From Rutpela maculata (Eukaryota > Arthropoda > Insecta > Coleoptera > Cerambycidae): DNA of 64,000 bases. Every line of letters starts with the position of its first letter. Within the stretch, counting starts at the first letter, position 1. Below the pieces are notes generated by a model that was not told the origin of the DNA, did not search any database, and worked only from the letters and a program-made list of their open reading frames with translations. Positions 1 to 10,529 of this stretch are shown here, piece after piece. A program made the translations under genes and the position numbers. The DNA lies in contig OW386285.2 in NCBI GenBank assembly GCA_936432065.2, positions 168,838,425 to 168,902,424 of the forward strand. The letters are read 5' to 3'.

Positions 1-295
1 TAGATAGACAAGGTCAGTGTTTACTTAGGTGTTTTTGTGTGCATGTGTGTATGTATGTATATTGTTGATAAGTACATGGAATATATATTGTATGGAGTGC
101 TGATGAACTGAGAAATTATTGCCACTTGCAAGTGTTACTTTTGTGGTACTTTCTTTTGTTTATTTACTTACAACTTTATGTCGTACATGAACTTTTTAAT
201 ATATGCTATAATGTAGAGAGTTATTATGTAATGTGTATTAGTCTATGTAATTTATGTAAATAAACAAATTATTATTATTATATTATTATTATATT
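1..295 (+). repeat. Probable LINE 3' UTR with ATT-rich tail
   Basis: No open frame is visible. The segment ends with an AATAAA-like signal (taaataaacaaatt) followed by an irregular (ATT)n tract that runs straight into gypsy copy A. A 3' UTR ending in a simple ATT tail is typical of non-LTR retrotransposons. The assignment is inference because no coding part of this LINE lies in the window. Confidence 0.4.
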
Positions 296-299
296 ATAT

Positions 300-1562
300 G
301 TGAACGGAAGAAAATGTTTGTTTACCATCGACACAGGTACTACGTCATCAATAGTACGGCCAGGATTTATATCGGGCATAAAGATTACCAAGAGGCAAAA
401 TGAAGAAGTGATCGTCCGGACAGCTACGGGGGACAGGGCTACGGTTCATGGAGAAGTAGACCTGGGTTTGCAGATTGGGCATTTGAGGTTCGACCACAGG
501 GTCATCGTGGCTGACATTACGGATGACTTCATTTTGGGACTGGACATTATGGAACAGTATGGATTTATTGTTGACGTAGGAAAGCGAATGTTAAGGATTG
601 GGAACAAACAATTTATTTTGTCAAAAGTGAACGACCAATGTGAGAAAACCAGGCTGTTGACAACGCAGGCAGTCAAAACTCCTGCATTATCCAGAAAACC
701 AGACAAGGAAGATTGCAAGCGCTACCCTCAGGTGGGAAAATTGCCGAACATGGTTGAAGTCAACATTGTCAAGGTCGATCTTCCAGACAGTTGGACAAAG
801 AAAACTCTGAGGCAAGAGCAATTGCGCGATGTAGAAATCGGACCCATGTTGAGAGCAAAAGAAGAGGGAACGCGTCCAGCATGGAAGGATGTTTCCAACA
901 AAGAAGTGGGACTGAAGGCTTTATGGTCACAATGGGATTCACTTATGGTCGTAGATGGGCTTTTGAGGAGAGCATGGGAAAGCCCAGATGGGAAGCAGGT
1001 TGCCATGCATCTAGTGATTCCCAGGTGTCGAGTACCGAAAGTACTTCAGGAAGTGCATAATGGAGCATCCGGTGGACACTTCGGCGTTAATAAGACCCTG
1101 AATAAAGTACGAGAACGATTTTATTGGGTAAATAGTCGTCAGGATGTGGAAGCTTGGTGTCGCAATTGCAAAATTTGTGCAGCAAGTAAGGGACCGCAGA
1201 CTAGAAGTGGGGGTGCAATGAAACAATATAACGTCGGAGCTCCTTTCGAGAGAATTGCGATCGATATAGCCGGCCCATTCCCAGTAACCAAGGACGGTAA
1301 CAAGTATATACTGGTTGCCATGGACTATTTTAGTAAGTGGCCAGAGGCCTATGCAATTCCAAACCAAGAAGCAGTCACTGTTGCCAAAGTCTTGGTAGAT
1401 AATTTGATATGTCGGTTTGGTGTACCCCTGGAGCTGCACTCAGATCAAGGGAGGAACTTTGAGTTCAGGGGTGTTTCAGCAAATCTGCAAGTTATTGGGG
1501 ATACACAAAACACGGACAACAGCCCTTCACCCGCAATCAGATGGAATGGTGGAACGACATAA
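300..1562 (+). pseudogene. Gypsy A protease-integrase in-frame fusion (pol remnant)
   Basis: A 420-codon frame without a true start: it opens at GTG in the middle of the aspartic protease. Residues 1-115 hold the retropepsin core with the active-site triad in FTIDTGTTSS. An in-frame deletion of about 1.7 kb (judged against copy B) then joins the protease end to the RNase H end at about codon 129, where 'TPA' meets 'LSRKPDKEDC'. Next comes the integrase HHCC finger (H-N-G-A-S-G-G-H, then C-R-N-C-K-I-C) around residues 255-300, followed by the catalytic core with D in IAIDIAGPF and D in LHSDQGRNFE. The frame is lost near 1466 through a one-base difference from copy B (gagttcagggg against gagtcggggg). 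It is not a functional polyprotein: polymerase is absent and integrase is split. Confidence 0.88.
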
Positions 1563-2118
1563 CAAGACCATGAAAGAACATCTCTCTAAAGTGGTTCATA
1601 AGAATCAACGTGATTGGGATCTCCACATACCGTTCTTCCTCATGGCATACAGAGCTGCTATCCACGAGTCTACGAAACAAACACCAGCCCGTGTAGTATT
1701 TGGACATGAGATCAGACTGCCATGTGATTTGATTTTCGGAACACCAGGCGGAGAACAGCTTCCTGTGAACAGCTATGTGGATGAAATGAGTGAACGGCTA
1801 AGAAATGTTCATGAGCTGGTTAGAGACCAAATCACCATAGCCAGTGACCGAATGAAGGCTCGATACGACCGTAAGGGTAGTTCAGAAGGGTTCAAGGCAG
1901 GAGATCTGGTTTGGCTGTATAACCCACAGCGAAAGAAAGGGAAGTCACCGAAACTTCAACCTCCTTGGGATGGACCGTATACTGTTATTACCCGAATAAA
2001 TGATGTCGTTTATCGGATTCAACGAAACAAAAAGTCCAAGATGAAGATCGTACACTTGGATAGACTGGCGAAGTATGTGAAAGAGGCTGAATTGCCTGAC
2101 CGGGACGTTCAGGCTTAA
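1467..2118 (+). pseudogene. Gypsy A integrase C-terminal half (shifted frame)
   Basis: This continues the integrase after the frameshift near 1466. It contains the third catalytic residue (E in DGMVERHNKTM), the rest of the core, and the C-terminal GPY/F module (DGPYTVITRINDVVYRIQ). It ends with a TAA twelve bases before the LTR, next to a purine-rich tract. The protein is nearly identical to the corresponding part of copy B (one visible difference is D for E before GPYTV). The open frame extends slightly upstream, but that part is not the integrase reading. Confidence 0.88.
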
Positions 2119-2129
2119 GGAGGGGGCAG

Positions 2130-2524
2130 TGTAATGTGTTACAACCCCTAGAATGATGTATTTGCACCTACTCGAAAAAGAACCTACCAGAAGATTCCAA
2201 AGTGACATCTGGAATTATCGAGAGAATGGTGGCGTCATCACAGAACAATCGAGATCTGTCATTTTTAGGTATAAAAGACCGACCGCATTCTCGGCGAGTA
2301 GTTCAGAAAGTTCAGAAAGTATAGAAAGTGAGGTTAAGACTTCCAAGATAAACAAAGTGATAAACATTGTGATTTTAGTCAGTAAAGTGTATTTAAATTA
2401 ATAATAGTATTGTGAAGTATCCAGTAAATATTTAATAAAGTGTGTTAGTGGACATCTCTTGTTATAATTTTTGAAACCCACGGATTTGCAAGGGGTAGTT
2501 TCCTAAGGGTGGAAACATGTTACA
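2130..2524 (+). repeat. LTR of gypsy copy A (3' LTR)
   Basis: Starts TGTAATGTGTTACAACCCC directly after the polypurine tract aggagggggcag and ends GGAAACATGTTACA, giving the TG...CA ends of an LTR. It contains a TATA-like box (ggtataaaagacc near 2269) and an AATAAA signal (tttaataaagtg near 2433). The same LTR occurs at 14928, 20905 and 46476. Confidence 0.95.
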
Positions 2525-2847
2525 ATAATTTACAGTTTATAAATGAATAAATGGCAATTTGTTTTGTATGAAATATTAAAACAATAAAAAGGAACCTTAC
2601 TCTAAGTAAACTTGTGTCGGGGGTTCTCTCATTATAATAGCGTTGAAATGGTGTAGACAAAAAAATTTATTCTTATTACAAATTAATTATTAGTAATATG
2701 CTGTAAATGCACATTGATGCATGGTAAACAAAAACGCACGGGACACGCAAATTTAGGTGGCTTAGTTCGCTGACGTGGGGTTTAAAAAAACAAATGCGCC
2801 TACGTAATTTTCAAACGCTGTCAAAACTGACATAATATTTGTTGACT
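2525..2847. other. Unassigned AT-rich spacer
   Basis: Non-coding DNA between the gypsy LTR and a small inverted-repeat element. No frame, tandem repeat or RNA gene stands out. Confidence 0.5.
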
Positions 2848-2855
2848 AGTAAACC

Positions 2856-3553
2856 CTCCGATTAAAGAACTTATATCTAGATACATAATGGCTACCATTT
2901 CTACATATACCTTATTTGCTCCTAACATAGTCACATTATATGTCCATTAAAATGGATAGATGAACATCACATCCCATAGGCAACAGAGGCGGGTATGTGT
3001 AGAAGGGAAAATGTAAAATATTGTATCTATTTTATGTGATAATTATTGGTTAACTTCTAGGAATATTAACGCAGATTGAAAAAATACAATAGGTAAAGAT
3101 GTTTTATTCAAGGGAAATATGCTTTGGAAGGATATTATTTATAATATTATTATTAAAACTATAAACTGAACCTTATCATGTTACGACTATGACCTACTTA
3201 CTAATGAAATGATCAATTTCTACAAATGGCACAGCACTGTTGCATGTTGCACTAAACTGTCTAAATATGAACAGAGAATATTATTTAGGTATTAGGCAAA
3301 TCACAACTTAAAATACAAAGACTTCTTCACCACATTTTGATCGAAAAACACTTTTAACATTAATGACTGATACTGTCAAAACTGTCAAACTGAGATTATA
3401 ATAATCGAACTGAAGCCGACCGTGTACGAGCGGCTGCGAATACGCCGATGGGCCAATTAGCAACTTATGGGAAGAAGTGTCTTAGATTGGGAGTCTTTCG
3501 GAATCATAAAATTCATGCCATTATGTATCTAGATATAAGTTCTTTAATCGGAG
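2856..3553. mobile_element. Non-autonomous DNA transposon (698 bp) with a perfect 8-bp target duplication
   Basis: Terminal inverted repeats of about 37 bp begin CTCCGATTAAAGAACTTA at 2856 and end with its reverse complement at 3553. Both ends are flanked by the identical octamer AGTAAACC (2848-2855 and 3554-3561). An 8-bp duplication is characteristic of hAT, P or Merlin-type elements. The inside has no credible ORF, so the element is a deletion derivative or MITE. The superfamily is not settled by the TIR sequence. Confidence 0.85.
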
Positions 3554-3727
3554 AGTAAACCAAATTCAGATTTTACTAAATAAATAAAGAAATATGATCG
3601 TAGGTAAAGTATAGTATCTACATAATTCAAGTTGAAAAGCAATTACGCACTCATCGTGCGTAACTTTCCATTCGTGCGTAATATGCGTCTTACAACACTC
3701 ATTACGTAGTATATTATTACGTAACCA

Positions 3728-3835
3728 GTTATGAAAAGAGTAATTTTACATGACGAATAATGTAATATTTGCCAAAACAAGCGAGAGCGAGTTTTGCAAA
3801 TTACATGAGTCAAGTAAAATTAGTGTTTTCATAAC
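3728..3835. repeat. Palindromic repeat starting GTTATGAAAA
   Basis: The left arm gttatgaaaagagtaatttt pairs with the right arm ending gtaaaattagtgttttcataac, and the inner part also pairs imperfectly (gtaatatttgc with gcaaattac). A second, smaller palindrome with the same ends lies at 4261-4322. Together they may mark the two ends of one ~595-bp element or two related hairpin MITEs. Confidence 0.6.
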
Positions 3836-4260
3836 ATGTTAAGTACAAAATTTTATCTAATCCCGCTCTATATTAGAAAAGAAATGGCAATTTATTTTGA
3901 ATACTATTTTACGGTTCCCAATCATAGCTACCGCTTGTAGCCGTACAAATAAATTATGTGTTTATCGCTTTACCTGAGCGTTAGTACAGATTGATGTTTG
4001 TATAAACAAACTTTACTTGTCAATCTGCTGAATTTTTTTAAGCAAATTAATTTGAAATTTGATTCAGATATGGATATTCCATCTAATATACTTAAAATAA
4101 TCGGCTTTAGCAGTAAATTCAATAACATCTGGTAAATCGAAAAGCAGGCATGAAGAAGTATATAAGAAATTAGAAAATTGGTGTCAACAAATAGGTTCAA
4201 TAATCAGTTACGTAAAATTTTTTTTACATAACTATAAATAGTTATGTAATGAAAATGACA

Positions 4261-4322
4261 GTTATGAAAAATGTGACGTTTCGTAACGTCAAAAATGCAT
4301 TTAAAATTTGAATTTTCATAAC
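4261..4322. repeat. Short palindrome gttatgaaaa...ttttcataac
   Basis: It shares its terminal sequence with the palindrome at 3728-3835. An inner near-perfect hairpin (gacgtttcgtaacgtc) lies inside. Confidence 0.5.
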
Positions 4323-4418
4323 GAGGCTAGATACACATAAATTACTTGAGAATGGTTTATCGAAATGCAACAAGAACATCTTTTTATTTCTAGTGATATG
4401 AGAATATTTTTTACAAGA

Positions 4419-4420
<2 letters not shown>

Positions 4421-4471
<51 letters not shown>
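4421..4471. repeat. (TA)n microsatellite, about 50 bp
   Basis: Uninterrupted TA dinucleotides directly visible. It produces a spurious YIYIYI open frame on the minus strand. Confidence 0.97.
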
Positions 4472-4475
<4 letters not shown>

Positions 4476-5834
4476 TAAAAATGTTAGGGGTAAAATATTG
4501 ATAGCCACCCCTAAAACTACTCCTTAAGCAGAGGAGAGGGTTTGACTGGTACTATGTAAATTGATGCCCATTTCCAAATTTAAAATATGACATATATTTT
4601 AAAGCGATCGGAAAGATATGCCGAACAACTGATATTTATAATCCCCCTTTAAAGGGGTATAATTTCCTTATTATCTGTTTAGAGTATTTTTATTTTTGGA
4701 TGTATTATCAGCCACATAAATATCCAGAGACAATTCTGGACCACAATGTATACACGCGGTTATGTTACTCCATGTGTTAAGTTAAAAGTAGAGTGTACGC
4801 GGGGATCGAAAAGATATCCTTGCACTTTAGTACGTAGTACGTCCGTGATATTTCTGTGATCTTAGGAAGGGGCGCCAAAAAGTGCTCCCGCCCGGGTGGA
4901 AAATTTGCCTTGAGCCGCCCCTGGATTTTTATAATAAAAATTGCATGGAGGGTGATATATTACTCATTATTTTTAGTTATATTTATGAACCTGTAGTGGA
5001 ACGCAGGCATTCTACTATTTGATATTGTATAATTATCATCACTTAACTCAAGTAACGAAGGCCCTTCTGTTATAAAAAAAAAACCCAAATGAAGCTATGA
5101 AGAAACTATTGTTCTATTTTTTTGAGCTATTTTTAGTTGAAAAAATACTGAAAAAAAAATATATCAATGTATTTAAAAGAAAATTCTGTTTCATATGCTT
5201 TTACTTCCTATTTTTACGAGTTGGAAAAAAAATTACATATGACTTTTTTAGCTATCTAAAATTATTTATTTATAGAAATCAATAGAGCTGTCTGTTACTT
5301 TGTGATATTCCATTATAACAGGTAACGAACACAAATTTTTCTTGTTAAATATCACAATATTTTTTCAGTTTATGACCAAGTTCAGTTTCGTAGTTTCTAG
5401 TCTACATTTTCAAGCACACAGACTGTTTAATTTGAATTGGATAATACGGTCCTGTCGGAAGCATTTAAATTGTTTGGAATCCAACTCTGACTTTTACCCG
5501 AAATGGCGACTTCAAGGTGAATGATTTTAGTCACGCCAACACGAAGGAACTGACGAGAGTTTCTATGCTGTGATAATATTATTTCATGATAAACAGATAA
5601 TACCAACCAGACTGCCACCGTTTTCTCTATTGTCTCTGAGGTTTGACAACGTTGCGAATGTTTGAGACAGGACACCAACTAGAAGCTAAGCATGCGGCTA
5701 GATAGCACGGGTAAAGACATTTTTTTTGGGACTCCACATAAATGATATCGATTTCAAAATATTATAAAATACTATCCCAAGATGCTACAAAAAAAATATT
5801 TTAATTTTAGCATCAGCGTATCATAATTTAAAAA
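4472..5834. other. Non-coding DNA with repeat scraps
   Basis: No supported gene. A GC-rich island at about 4866-4922 (gggcgccaaaaagtgctccc onward) looks like the end of a DNA transposon, but no partner end was found. Short open frames at 5097-5285 and 5342-5678 are AT-rich and show no family features. Confidence 0.4.
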
Positions 5835-6402
5835 ACCACTGCCCAAGGAATCACTACTTCCACATCCAATTCTCTATCCAAGTCGCTCACAACGAAAAAA
5901 CTTTGTATGTGGAAATAATTGTTTATGGAACTTTAATAATATAATATTTGAAATCCTCTACCCCAAAAACCCATAAAACGATACCCCACATCGGTAGTGG
6001 TGTGGGGGTTGTGATAGGGGGGGTGGTAGTGGGGGTGGATGAAGTAAAAAATGTTTAGAGGTTTCTGGTTCTTGTACATACACTAAATCATAATTTTTTT
6101 TCATCCCCTTTAATAAGGGGGTGGGGGTTGGTAATGGGGGGTGGCTAATGCCAAAAATTTTTTTGAGACCTTAGCTTTTCTTGTTTATACTAAATACCAA
6201 TTTTATGGACTCTTACCTGCTTGATTTACCCATTTACCCCAAATTTACCCCCCAACCCTTCGACGGAACAATATGAAAATATAATCTAGTTCTAGATCTT
6301 GTTAAAGTACATATGTGTACCAAATTTCAAGTCAATATCTCAAACGGTTCCAGAGTAAACGTGCGCACAAAAAAAGTTAGACAGACAGAAAATTTTTTTT
6401 TC

Positions 6403-6729
6403 TTCAAGCGTATTAAAATGTTTAAATTATGTCACCAAAAACAGAAGTAGAAGTAGGACATTGTTTTACTAGTAACAAAATGTTAGTACCGAACGCCACC
6501 GTAGTGGACATTGTTTTACTAGTAACATAATGTTAGTTCCGAAAGCGCCACCGCAGTGGGTATTGTTTTACTAGTAACATAATGTTAATACCGAAAGCCA
6601 CCGGTGGCGCGCTATCCACTAGCCACTTGTCATATTGTGTCAACATGTAAGACTGTAGTTTGAATATTTGTACATTTATGATAAATATGAATGAATGAAT
6701 TTTTGCATTTTAATACGCTTGAAGAAAAA
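6403..6729. mobile_element. MITE-like insert with TIR CTTCAAGCGTATTAAAATG and internal triplicate repeat
   Basis: The 19-bp sequence cttcaagcgtattaaaatg at 6403 recurs inverted at the right end near 6729. The element sits where repeat copies 2 and 3 have no extra sequence, so it is an insertion. Inside are three tandem 50-52-bp units, starting near 6456, 6506 and 6557, each containing attgttttactagtaaca and ending in ccgaa...gccacc. Confidence 0.8.
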
Positions 6730-6730
6730 A

Positions 6731-6867
6731 TAGTATATATTACACGGAGTAGAACGCCTTTTTTTGTGTTTCGCCCAGTTTGCGGCTTCGGCTTGGCCTC
6801 AGCCGCAAATCCTGGGCTCAACACAAAAAAAGAGTGCGTTCTACTCCTAGTAATATAATATACTATT
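6731..6867. repeat. Long hairpin / palindromic MITE, about 137 bp
   Basis: The arm atagtatatattacacggag... pairs with ...ctcctagtaatataatatactat, continuing through gagtagaacgc / gcgttctactc, tttttttgtgtt / aacacaaaaaaa and gcccagtttgcggc / gccgcaaatcctgggc. The small loop is ttcggcttggcctca. It abuts the preceding MITE inside repeat copy 1. Confidence 0.85.
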
Positions 6868-6970
6868 TTTCTCTCAAACTTAAAATCTCGACTTTTCATG
6901 ACATTTTAAGCCTATTTGAACAATAAAAATTTTTTTGTCGTTACTATACTTCCACTGGATGTGGAAGTAA

Positions 6971-7650
6971 AAATAAATATGGCCATGTTATTTTTTTTTA
7001 AGGATCTTCTAATGATATTACCAATTTCAAAAAAAAGAACATGTACCCATTTGATCGCTTTAGAAGAATTGTGTGTAGTAAAAAATCATCCTAAGATTCT
7101 ACAAAAAAAAATTTTGGTAGTTGTGCCAAAACTATATAGGGGTTAAAAATCCATAAAAATTCATGCATATCTATAATGGTTAAAATTTTATTTGAATTGG
7201 TTATGTCCTTCAATAGATACAAATTATTTTCGAAAATTTTCAATTTTTTTTTACTCGAAAACGATTAGGGGCTCAAATTTGGTAAAATTGTGATATTGAA
7301 ACAATCCAAGCACAAAAAAGAGCACCATCCGTGAGGGGGCAAATTCACCCATCTTAACAGACTATAGCCTTTATTAAATATGCCAGAGCTACATAATTAC
7401 AAACTACATTTTTTCAGCAAATTATTTGAAATATCAATCTGAACCAAATTAATCTCAAAAGAGTCATTTAGGGAGAGTTGTACCAAAACCAAACTACCCT
7501 AACCCGGTGTTAAGCTAACCCCGTATTAAAATTTAACACTGGTTTAAAAATTTCACGAGTTGTACCATCTGAATTAACCCAAGTAAAAGTACAGAATAAA
7601 GGACTACCAAAGCAACACTCTCCGCAACGTCTTTGATGTTTCTTGATCAA
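6971..7650. other. Non-coding AT-rich DNA
   Basis: No supported gene. The 76-codon frame at 6916-7146 begins in the end of repeat copy 1 and has no recognisable family features. Confidence 0.4.
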
Positions 7651-7659
7651 TTTTTGAGA

Positions 7660-7775
7660 CTTTCACCATCTTTTTGTAGGTATTTCCGTCAGTTCATTTA
7701 TTGTTTTAACCTAATATCCAACAATTCAACTATATTTTTCAATATATAAACTGACGGAAATACCTACAAGATGGC
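7660..7775. repeat. Hairpin with ~26-bp arms
   Basis: tgtaggtatttccgtcagtt at about 7675 pairs with aactgacggaaatacctaca at about 7751, extended outward by caccatctt / aagatgg. The loop is about 55 bases. Probably a small palindromic MITE. Confidence 0.8.
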
Positions 7776-7939
7776 ATCAATGGAATTTGGGCAGGAAACT
7801 TAAATGTGGCTTCTGGTAGTTTTCTTTTCTGTAGGATAAGTGCAAGAGTGCAAGTTACTAGTGATGGGAAGGTGTCGACAGTTGAGTTACATAAAATATA
7901 AGAAACTTGTCAAGTTGTGTCAAATGCATTATAATAGCT

Positions 7940-8142
7940 ATTTATAATAATAATAATAATTTATTCATCATAGAAGCTAACAAAAAAAAACATCAACTTA
8001 TCTGACTAGTCAAAAAAGCATATAACACAATAATTATAAAAATAAATGATCAAAACATACATTTAAAAACATCCAAAAGTAAAATTCATAAAATTCAAAA
8101 TAAATACATAAATAAGTAGTAATAAATAGTAATACATACCAT
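7940..8142 (-). repeat. Probable LINE 3' end with (AAT)n tail, minus orientation
   Basis: ataataataataataattta followed by ttcatcatagaag is the reverse complement of a typical ...gaataaattattattatt LINE terminus. No coding part is attached. Weak, by pattern only. Confidence 0.35.
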
Positions 8143-8240
8143 TAAAGAATGGGCCATAGAGTAACAGTGGATTCCTGACATTAAAATATTACGATTTAAA
8201 CAAACTTACCTTAGTACAAAAGTTGATATTAACAGAGATA

Positions 8241-10284
8241 CAGGGTGTTAAAATCAATATTATATTTAAAATTTTCCTACATAACTTTTGAAGTTTTTCA
8301 AACATTGGTACGAAAATTGGTGGATATTAGTTTTTTGATATGGGAAATTCAATTCTTCTCCTATTTTTGGTGTAAATCCTAGAGGGCGCCACATAAGCAA
8401 TATTTAGGGTGTAAATGTACTCCTAACTTTTTCACCCGTAATGTTATAGCCTTTTTTATTAAAAATTCCTGAACCTACATCATTTTGACGGAGAAAAAGT
8501 ATACTTGTCATTAGCCTTAGAAATTGACCGTTTTCGAGATAATCGCATTGTAACAGTCAGCCGCATAATTCATTATAAGAAATATTAATTTTAATCCAGT
8601 AGGCACACGGTTAAATCTGACAGTTAAATAGTTAATGATAGTTAAAATGCAGTTATGTAGAAAAAAATAGGTTTCATTATTATTACAAATTAAGCAGTTA
8701 AGTAAACAAAAACGATATCAATGGAAATGTCAAATTAAACAACAAAATAATAATTAAAATAATTGCTGCAATTCATTTTCAAATTGTCTTCCATTTAACT
8801 CAATACACTTTCGGCATCTTTTAAGAAAATTTTGCCTAATACAAAAAAAGGATTGAAGCAAATCACGAATATGATTTGCAGCTGCCACTATTTTCGGCCA
8901 GAGTTCTTGTCTTGTGTTACTTGTTTGAGAGTATACAAGGATTTTCATGGTACCCCATAGGAAAAAGTCCATTGCCGTTAGGTCTGGACTCCGTGGTGGC
9001 CATGGATGTTCACTTCCGCGTCCAATCCAACGCCTAGGAAATACATTATCTAAATGATTTCTTACAATCAGAGGATAGTGAACAGGTGCTTCGTCGAGTA
9101 AAAACCACATATTTTCTCGGATATCTAAAGGCACTTCATCCAACATATTTTGTAAATCATTTTTAAGGAAGTTTAGATAGTTTTCTCCATTTACTAGCGG
9201 TGGAAGTTCAAAAGGACCCACAAGATAATTTACAATTATTTCACACCAAATATTAATTTTAAATTCATATTGAAAATGTCTCTCTTGCGGCCCTTGGATT
9301 CTCTTCAGCCCACAAATGACTGTTTTTTGTGTTGTCTCCCTTCGAGTAAAAGTTGCGTCATGCGTGAAAAGGACCTTATTTAAAAAAGTTGGATCTCTTC
9401 TTTGCTTTCTTAACATAAATCCGTAAAATTGTATGCGACCGACGAGGAAAATCACCTGGCAACAAATCTTGTACTGGTGTGAAATGGTGTAATTGTTGCT
9501 TATGTAGAATGTTTGATACTGTGCCATGGGTTAGTCCAGTATTTGCAGAGATTCGGCGAATACTTATTTCAGGATTGTCTTCAATAAGATTTAATACTGC
9601 TTCCTCTTGTTGGACACTACGAACTACAGGGCGTCCATAAAAACGACTAGGATGACAAGAACCCGTTTCTTTTAATCTTGCAAAAAGTCTTGAGAATAAT
9701 TTTTGCTCAGGTTGCCTTCGATTTGGATACGTATTCGCATATTTTCTTGCTGCAGCACGTTCATTATAACTTTCTTGAGCATAAATAGCCACCATATCAA
9801 TAATTTCGCTGTTTGAAAAATTATACCTCGGTATTGTGCAAAAAATACAATTTTTTCGTAATAAATTACAACACAGTAATTGTCAGATTTAGCCGTGTTT
9901 AATTGTCAAAAGTAGTGTTGACATTGGCGCCTACTACGTTAATATTTCTTATAATGAATTATGCGGCTGACTGTTACAATGCGATTATCTCGAAAACGGT
10001 CAATTTCTAAGGTTAATGACAAGTGTACTTTTTCTCCATCAAAATGATGTAGGTTCGGGATTTTTTAATAAAAAAATATAACATTACGGGTGAAAAAGTT
10101 AGGAGTACATTTACACCCTAAATATTGCTTATGTGGCGCCCTCTAGGATTTACACCAAAAATAGGACAAGATTTGAATTTCTCATATCAAAGAACTCCTA
10201 TCCACCAATTTTTGTACCAATATTTGAAAAACTTCAAAAGTTATGTAGGAAAATTATAAATATAATATTGACTTTAACACCCTG
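8241..10284 (-). mobile_element. Tc1/mariner-superfamily DNA transposon with ~350-bp TIRs
   Basis: The ends read TA-CAGGGTGTTAAAATC (8239 on) and GACTTTAACACCCTG-TA (to 10286), a TA target duplication. The TIRs span about 8241-8589 and 9940-10284 and differ by scattered substitutions. Total length is 2044 bp, with a single transposase gene on the minus strand between the TIRs. Confidence 0.88.
8754..9795 (-). pseudogene. Tc1/mariner-type (DDE) transposase, frameshifted
   Basis: The gene encodes the enzyme that would cut and paste its own element. It is read as two overlapping minus-strand frames. The first (9795 to about 9435) has an N-terminal helix-turn-helix part (SYNERAAARKYANTYPNRR, then ISIRRISANTGLTHGTVSNI). 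The second (about 9435 to 8754) has the catalytic domain with candidate acidic residues in FTHDATFTRR, FLLDEAPVHY and PPRSPDLTAMDFFLWG. The last two are 37 residues apart. One frameshift near 9430-9440, after FPRR, separates them. Reading upstream of the ATG continues in frame through ATACCGAGGTATAATTTT; ATA may be a mutated original ATG, giving about 12 more residues. Total about 345 codons, normal for the family. Inactive as read. Confidence 0.88.
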
Positions 10285-10529
10285 TATCTCTCTCTGTTAA
10301 TATCAACTTTTGTACTAAGGTAAGTTTGGTTAAATCGTAATATTTTAATGTCAGGTATCCACTGTTCCTCTATGGCCCATTCTTTAATGGACACCCTGTA
10401 TATAGCAAAGTTACAACTATTAATGATTCAAAAATTCATCCACAGAATAAAATGAGTTTGCTATGAGAAATTTATTTAGTTCATATTTACAAGCACTGAT
10501 ACTGTCATTTGTTTAAAAAAAAAACCGCT

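Larger units (their letters stand above)
296..2524 (+). mobile_element. Ty3/gypsy retrotransposon copy A, 5'-truncated and internally deleted
   Basis: Relative to the nearly complete copy at 14928-21301, this copy lacks the 5' LTR, gag, and all of reverse transcriptase and RNase H. It keeps the protease, the integrase and one LTR. The region to about 1030 differs clearly from the full copy (many substitutions). From about 1035 to the LTR it is nearly identical to it. The left edge abuts a LINE tail at ~296, inside the motif tatgtgaacggaagaaaatg. The right edge is a canonical LTR end (CA at 2524). Confidence 0.9.
5835..6970 (+). repeat. Interspersed repeat family 'ACTTCCACATCC', copy 1
   Basis: This copy runs from the conserved entry (ctgcccaaggaatcactact) to the closing motif cttccactggatgtggaag. 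The terminal ACTTCCACATCCA and TGGATGTGGAAGT are inverted, so it looks like a DNA element. It contains a G-rich tract near 6002-6045 and a second near 6117-6150, and it ends with a conserved block (agtcaatatctcaaacggtt). Copies 2 (10530-11190) and 3 (28459-28938) are collinear with it. Copy 1 carries an extra ~464 bp (6403-6867) absent from the other two. Confidence 0.8.
8143..10389. repeat. Outer inverted arms around the mariner-type element
   Basis: About 98 bp at 8143-8240 (cattaaagaatgggccatag...) recurs inverted at about 10287-10389 (...ctatggcccattctttaatg), just outside the TA-flanked transposon. Either the TIRs really extend this far, or the transposon inserted into the centre of an older palindromic element. 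The right edge reads on into gacaccctgtatata, another cacccTG-type end. Confidence 0.7.

Noticed and set aside
4242..4508. 88-codon minus-strand frame with YIYIYI run
   Set aside because: Produced by the (TA)n microsatellite; no other features.
6456..6605. CRISPR array
   Set aside because: Three adjacent repeats without spacers, in a eukaryotic MITE.
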